From: Carya illinoinensis
Taxonomy: Eukaryota > Streptophyta > Magnoliopsida > Fagales > Juglandaceae
Assembly (NCBI RefSeq): GCF_018687715.1
Contig: NC_056766.1
Location: forward strand, 18,831,001-18,895,000
Direction: 5' to 3'
DNA length: 64,000 bases
Shown: one piece after another, positions 59,181-64,000 of the stretch
How positions within the stretch are numbered: position 1 is the stretch's first letter
Layout of the letters: each line of letters starts with the position of its first letter
Made by a program: the position numbers and the translations under genes
The notes under the pieces: model-generated
What the model saw: the letters and a program-made list of their open reading frames with translations, nothing else
Told to the model about the DNA's origin: nothing
Database searches by the model: none

Positions 59181-59934
59181 GTTACTCAAGGCACTGGTTA
59201 TTGGAGCACTGTTTGAAATATTGCATCCTGTAGGTGGGGATTTCCACCTCGACTGGGCGCATGGCTTCGTGACTATACGTAAGGGTAAATGAGGTCTCTC
59301 CTGGCGGCATCCTTACTGTCACCTTGTACTTCCATAGGACTACTTGAAGTTCTTCCACCTATGCCCCTTTTTGGTCGCTAAGCTTCTTCTTCAGTATTTT
59401 CAATAAGGTTTTTTTGGTCGTGTATACTTGGCCCTTGGATTGAGGGTGCCTCGAGGAAGAGTACCAAAATCCGATTCCTAGGTCTCGGCACCAGTCTCGA
59501 TAGTGGTCGGAGTCAAACTCCCTTGCATTGTCTGAAATTATGTTGTGGGGAATGCCAAGCTTGCAGATGACATTCTTCAATAGGAAACGAGTGATATTAT
59601 TTGACATAGTTGTTGCCAGTGCTTCGACTTGAATCCACTTGGTAAAGTAATCCATTGCAACCACCTGAATTTCACCCCGCCTTGCCTGAGGGAGGGGGCC
59701 TACCAGGTGGACCCCTTACTGGGCGAAGGGCCAGGGGGAGGAGATTAGTGTCAGTTCTTCCAACGGGCGGTGGAGGACTCCAGAGTACTCCTGGCACTTC
59801 CTGCACCTTCGTACATACTCCTTGGCGTCTTTCAGAGCATATGGCCAATAGTGCCCGACTTGCATTGCCTTGCCTACCAGGATCCTGCCTCTGGAATGGT
59901 AGCTGCAAACTCCCTCATGTATTTTTGCCAACAC
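59181..59934 (-). pseudogene. Tat gypsy integrase, N-terminal and catalytic parts
   Basis: The zinc-binding part shows IHEGVCSYHS and RRCRKCQEYSG (HHCC). The catalytic core shows VVAMDYFTKWIQVEA (first Asp) and NIISDNAREFDSDHY (second Asp). The catalytic Glu position reads HPQSKGQVYTTKKT, so Glu has become Tyr. A frame disruption and an 18-base G run (59979-59996) lie just upstream. Downstream sequence reaches the junction with the 47390-59175 insertion and continues at 47389. Confidence 0.8.
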
Positions 59935-60099
59935 ATGCTAGAATTTCTCACTTGAAATGCACCTCAAGAAAAAGAGAAGGGGGGGGGGGGGGGGGGTGTA
60001 TCCTCTTAGTATAGGATGTCATCGACTATGTCCTTCGTATTTGACCTTTCTCACACTTTGCCTCTCGTCAGGTACTTTTTTGGTATTCATGTATAGAAG

Positions 60100-61283
60100 A
60101 ATGTCCGCAGCCCACTCTCATGCACCGGGTATGATTTCCAACGCCTCAATGCCCACAGCTAGCACATCGGTGGTCCTAAGAATGGCCGATTCCGGTATCA
60201 AGGCTATCTTTTATTTGAACGCCATTTTCACTAGCATGTCCGCCTTGTGACTCTTAGCCCTCAGGATTTTCTATATCTGGAAATGTTTAAAGTGAGCACG
60301 CTCAACCTCTACCAAGGTTAGGTATTATTTCAATTTCTCACTCTCCATCGTGAACTCTCCCCGTACTTGGTTAACAACCACTTAGGAGTCGGCCCAAACC
60401 TCCACCTCAATTCCTAAAGACCTTGCGATTGTCATACCAAAGAACAACACCTACTATTTTGTCTCGTTGTTTGTAGTTTTGAAAGCTAACTTAACAACAT
60501 AGTCATGCTCTTCGCCTTTATTTGTAATGATATGTACTCCTAGTCCCCCTCCAACCCGACAAGATGAGCCATTGACAAAGACTTGTCAGGGTTTCATGGG
60601 TTGTACATGTTCAGTTTCTTCAAGGAAGCCTGTGAACTTCATGATGAAATCTACTAGTATCTGCCTTTTCTTGGAGGTGCGCGAGGAGTACTCGATGTCG
60701 AACTTGCTTAGTTCCACAGCCCAGTTTGTGAGGCGGCCTGAGGCATCTGGTTGCTGTAAGATCTTTTTCAGGGGGGCCTTAGTGAGGACTTTGACTAGGT
60801 GGGCGTGAAAATGGGGTCAGAGTTTCTGAGTGGTTACCACCAGGGCGAAGGCAAGCTACTCGATGTGGGGTATCTGGCTTCCACTCCCTTATAAGCCCAA
60901 TTGACGTAGTATATTGACCAACCATCATCTCATACTAGGGCCAAGGAGGCAGCTTGTGAGGAGACAGACTGGTACAAAATTAGGACCTACTAGCATTGGG
61001 GTTGGCTAAGAACCGGAAGACTGGTTAGATATTTCTTGAGCACAGTGAACACCTCGTCACACTCTTCGTCCCAGTCTTGGGTCTTCCATAGCACTTTGAA
61101 GAAAGGAAGGCATTTGCCAACTGGCCATGACATGAAGCGGTTGAGGGCCACCACTCGGCCAGCGAGTTTTTGCACGTCGTTCATGCTATGTGGGGAAGGC
61201 ATGTCGAGGATGGCTTCCACTTTCTCGGCGTTGGCTTTGATTCTCCGTTTCACCATGAATCTCAGGAATTTCCTGGAACCCAC
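60100..61283 (-). pseudogene. Tat gypsy RT connection and RNase H, disabled
   Basis: Blocks from right to left: SRKFLRFMVKRRIKANAEKV, KLAGRVVALNRFMSW, WDEECDEVFTVLKKYLTSLP, then scattered RNase H pieces. One piece reads QVFVNGSSCRVGGG, where the first catalytic Asp of RNase H (YVDGSS) is Asn. Frame changes are frequent. Confidence 0.7.
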
Positions 61284-62270
61284 ACTGAACGTGCACTTTG
61301 CCGGGCAGCTTCACCTTGAACCTTCTCAACACCGCAAAGGCCTGCCGAAGGTCGTCTAGGTGTTGTGTGAGGTCTCCACTCTTGACTAGCAGGTCATCTG
61401 CGTAGACCTCTATATTTCTCCCAATTTGATCATTGAACATACAATTGACCAACCACTGGTAGCTGGCCCCCATATTCTTTAAGCCGAATGGCATGGCTGA
61501 GTAGTAGTACAGCCCCCGGTCTGTGATGAACGATGTTTTCTCCTCATCGTCTGGGTTCATACGGATCTGATTGTACCAAGAGTGAGCATCCATGAAGCTC
61601 AGCATGCAATGGCCTACTGTCAAGTCCACAATGAGGTCGATGCGAGAAAGCAGGCGGGGCATGCCTTGTTCAGATCAGTGAAGTCCACACACATTCTCCA
61701 CTTACCCATTCGATTTCTTTACAAGCATCGCATTGGATAGCTAGTTCAGGTAGGCGTTTCTCGTATGAATCCTGCCGCAAGTAGTTGATCGACCTCAGCG
61801 GCAATGGCGATGTTCTTCTCTGTTTTGAAGCTCTTGCACCCCTGCCTTACTCCTTTGGCCTTAGGGTCTACGCTTAAGTGATTCAACATGATCGTTGAGT
61901 CGGTCCTTGGCATGTCTTCATGGCTCCAAGCGAAGACATCACGATGCTCCACGAGAAGCTGTTGTAGAGCGTCCCTCATTTCTACGGTCATCCTAGTGCT
62001 GATCCTAGCAATGGCTTCTGGTCAGTTCAGGTCCAGTAGTACTAGCTCCTGCGGCTCATTCGTCTTCACCTTCTTGAGCAAGTACTCGTCCCTTATTTCA
62101 TCCTCTGTAGGGGTGCACTCCAGAGCGGGCGAAAGGACGGCTGGCATGTCCTCCCCAGTTTGCATGGTGTGGGCTCTCCCTCCAATGTCTTTTAGTTTAT
62201 CAATCGTGTTGTCACATGTCTCCCTTTTCGATCCTTCCGGTTGTGTCGCTTCCATGGTTGTCGTCTCCAT
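61186..62270 (-). pseudogene. Tat gypsy pre-RT spacer and reverse transcriptase, disabled
   Basis: A spacer (METTTMEATQ to NEPQELVLLDLN) leads into EMRDALQQLLVEHRDVFAWS and AAGFIRE. After a frame break come RIDLIVD, SFMDAHSWYNQIRMNPDDEE, MPFGLKN and IEVYADDLLVKSGD. The YADD polymerase site is intact. Several substitutions at normally fixed positions (SWYN for SGYN, NMGASYQW for NAGATYQR) show decay. Confidence 0.82.
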
Positions 62271-62379
62271 ATTCGCCTATGCTACCGTTTTGTCACACTC
62301 GTGAGCCTTCCTAGAGCAGGTTCTCGCAAGAGTAGGAAGAACACGTGAAATTTTCTCAAAATCCCACAGACGGCACCAC

Positions 62380-62960
62380 TATTGATTTTGTATTTCGTAC
62401 GCTATTGGGCCAAGCTCTAGGCAATTGGAGTCTTCAATTTAGGGCTTGCAAGCACAAAGGAAAACTTCAAAGTCTGACGACTAGGGTGGCGGTCCGGGGG
62501 AGCCTCCTATGTTGAAGTTAGTAAAGCTTCATGTAAAGGATCAAGGGCAGTTATAGTGAGCAGAGTTTAGAAAGTCTAACCTTTATTTCGGTGTCCTGGG
62601 GTTGCTTTTATACTTGTGTTCAGGGTCAGAGGCCCATGCCCTGCCGCTGGTATGACATGTCCCTCTTGGTTCCTTTAACTGCGGTCTTCTAATGTGGCGT
62701 GACTCTTTGGAGAAGCATTCAATGCAAATGGCCTCTATCCTATCCAGGAGCTATAAGTGTGATGCGTCGGGTTACCCTTGCCCTTTTCACTCATTGTCAA
62801 AGGATTATGATCCTTTGCTCTGTACAAGCCACTTGCCAAATTTCCTCCATCTAGAGTTCGAAGGGCCTTTCTGGGCAGGGGCTCAGTTGGGTTGCGTGGG
62901 CATCTCTCGTTCGAGCTTGTACTTTTGGGCCTTAGGCCATTGAGAAAAATCTATTTAACA
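62380..62960 (-). repeat. 5' LTR of the Tat gypsy element
   Basis: 581 bp. The terminal dinucleotide next to the PBS has mutated (TATTGATT instead of TGTTGATG). The other end is TTTAACA followed by the TSD CTCAT. Confidence 0.88.
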
Positions 62961-63092
62961 CTCATCTTAACATCCAAATATATCTAAACTCATCTTAGGT
63001 AGGTCCCACAAAACTCGCTCCATCATCTCAAGTCACTACTATTTATAAAAAATTCAATTCATCTCAACTCAGCTCAACATCCAAACGAGGCC

Positions 63093-63699
63093 TAAAGCAT
63101 TGTTTGGTTAATAATCTGGATCCATGAACTCATTCATGTTAAACCAATTATTAATAGGATCTATTACTTTTATAATTTTTCATAAAAAAGTTAAACCGGC
63201 CATCTTAACCTACTTCATACATTTTAATTTAAAAAATTAAACATATCTCAACCTAAAAAAGTAAAATTCATCTCAATAATACTATTTACAACTCAATTAA
63301 ACTCATCTCAACATTTAAATGCAGTCTAAATCAAAAGAAATATATATTATTAATATAATTGACGTTGTACGTTTTAATTTACACATAATATTTAATTTAT
63401 AATTTTTTTTATAAATCAAATTTTGCCGCATAATATGTAATGTATGTCTTATGAATAGAGTTTAGAGAAAAAAAAAATGAAAAAAGAAAGAAAGAAAGAA
63501 AAGAATCTCATGATTTTTTTATAATACATTTATTTATTTATTTTTTAAATCCTTCTATCATTATTCTGCATTTCCATTATTCTAGGTACATATTCCTTCA
63601 TGATTTTGTTGTCTACAAGCACTATCCTTTCAAAGAAAATAAACTACAAACTAAGGGTTTGCAAGTAACTATTATAACTATATACTCCTAAAACTGCAA
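63093..63699. other. AT-rich flank between the nest and the NPF gene
   Basis: No separate gene. The stretch 63103-63330 resembles the MITE cores elsewhere (aactcatctcaaca motifs) without clear paired ends. It includes the presumed 3' UTR of the minus-strand NPF gene near 63600-63699. Confidence 0.45.
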
Positions 63700-64000
63700 C
63701 TAAACCCTGTTAGCTAGCTCCATCCCTCCTTCAGAGCTTCCACCTTCTTTGCTTTTGATCTGAATAGGCTTAAATGTGTACAGTTTCGCACAACAAAGGT
63801 AATATATAAAGTTTAAAACTTGCAATAACGTGAGCAACCAGTAAAAGTACTCCAACTTTCCCTTACTCAGGTTGTCATTTCTCAGCCAGTTTGATCCGTT
63901 AGGACCTGCAGTGAACTTATGCACCATGGAAACCAGAAGCGAGCTCAGATAATTCCCAAAACAAATGGCCAACCAAAACAGTGCCATGGCTGTGCTCCTC
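63700..64000 (-). CDS. NPF3.1-like nitrate/peptide-family transporter, C-terminal part
   Basis: The coding frame is open from the window edge (STAMALFWLAICFGNY) to a stop at 63700-63702, about 100 codons. It contains the last two membrane helices of the NRT1/PTR (NPF) family, ALFWLAICFGNYLSSLLVSMV and YFYWLLTLLQVLNFIYYLCC. Between them lies the loop HKFTAGPNGSNWLRNDNLSKGKLEY. A cytosolic tail follows (AKLYTFKPIQIKSKE). NPF proteins are proton-coupled transporters of nitrate, peptides or hormones at plasma or organelle membranes. The wording around CCAKLYTFKP is closest in memory to NPF3.1. The substrate cannot be told from this fragment. The rest of the gene is outside the window. Confidence 0.88.
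   Translation of the reverse strand, partial: RSTAMALFWLAICFGNYLSSLLVSMVHKFTAGPNGSNWLRNDNLSKGKLEYFYWLLTLLQVLNFIYYLCCAKLYTFKPIQIKSKEGGSSEGGMELANRV

Larger units (their letters stand above)
36472..62965 (-). mobile_element. Tat-type gypsy retrotransposon hosting several insertions (TSD CTCAT)
   Basis: Two LTRs of 581 bp each lie at 36477-37057 and 62380-62960, flanked by a perfect TSD CTCAT (36472-36476 and 62961-62965). A PBS reading tggtgccgtctgtggg on the minus strand adjoins the right LTR (62363-62379), so the element runs right to left. The minus strand encodes a pre-RT spacer, RT, RNase H and integrase, in gypsy order. The LTRs differ at 13 of their first 60 aligned bases, so the insertion is old. 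The region between PBS and RT is only about 0.4 kb, so gag and protease are essentially gone. Between integrase and the 3' LTR it carries tandem repeats and an antisense ORF, a feature of the Tat (Retand/Ogre) lineage. Confidence 0.88.
36287..63092. mobile_element. MITE split by the gypsy nest
   Basis: The left part 36287-36476 begins AGCCTCGTTTGGAAC. The right part 62966-63092 ends TCCAAACGAGGCC. Together they form a perfect-looking GCCTCGTTTGGA inverted repeat, with TAA on each outer side (36284-36286 and 63093-63095), as for Tourist-like elements. The pieces add up to about 315 bp once the gypsy insertion is removed. This is the outermost and oldest layer of the nest. Confidence 0.7.

Overview
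This is a 64 kb piece of a plant nuclear genome. The evidence is spliced eudicot-type genes with GT-AG introns, a plastid-targeted enzyme subunit, AT-rich intergenic DNA and several plant-specific retrotransposon lineages. Recurring small AT-rich elements with GCCTCGTTTGG-type ends suggest a woody rosid, possibly Fagales/Juglandaceae, but that is a weak guess. Only four host genes can be supported: (1) a small heavy-metal-associated (HMA) protein on the minus strand (2038-3060, three exons, 121 aa); (2) LTA2, the E2 subunit of the plastid pyruvate dehydrogenase complex, on the plus strand (16094-22548, six exons, 487 aa); (3) an ACD11-like glycolipid-transfer-fold protein on the minus strand, convergent with LTA2 (23672-25678, four exons, 214 aa); and (4) the last coding segment of an NPF3.1-like nitrate/peptide-family transporter running off the right edge (63700-64000, minus).

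Most of the rest is transposable elements, many with boundaries readable from target-site duplications (TSDs). In the left half: a copia-LTR remnant (about 540-720); a short non-LTR element with a 12-bp TSD (3729-4374); an RNase H-like pseudogene split by an insertion with 9-bp TSDs (5018-6475); a chromovirus-type solo LTR with TSD AATAA (8239-10302); and the 3' end of a Tat-type gypsy element with an antisense ORF (about 12615-14264). L1-type LINE fragments sit inside the last LTA2 intron. A copia element with 1.7 % diverged LTRs and a perfect AATCT TSD lies at 30412-34879; it has lost most of gag and carries four stops and a frameshift.

The right half (36287-63092) is one nest of insertions. 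A small MITE was split by an old Tat-type gypsy element (36477-62960, minus strand, TSD CTCAT). The gypsy element was then hit by a chromovirus-type solo LTR (38099-41502, TSD CTTAT), a small hAT element (46300-46912, 8-bp TSD ATTGTAGA) and a second chromovirus-type solo LTR (47390-59175, TSD AAGCT/AAGTT). That second solo LTR was hit by a SIRE-type copia element (50661-59120, minus strand, TSD ACACA/ACATA), which in turn received another solo LTR in its gag region (54879-56194, TSD GTATG). Reading frames rejoin across several of these insertions, which supports the order of events.

The most unusual content is antisense coding capacity inside retrotransposons. The gypsy element carries a long degenerate plus-strand ORF between integrase and its 3' LTR, with its own TATA box, and a related ORF occurs in the 12.6-13.4 kb fragment. 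The SIRE element carries a different plus-strand, coiled-coil-like ORF with its own TATA box where RT/RNase H should be. I see no bacterial-type defence system, CRISPR array, tRNA or rRNA gene.
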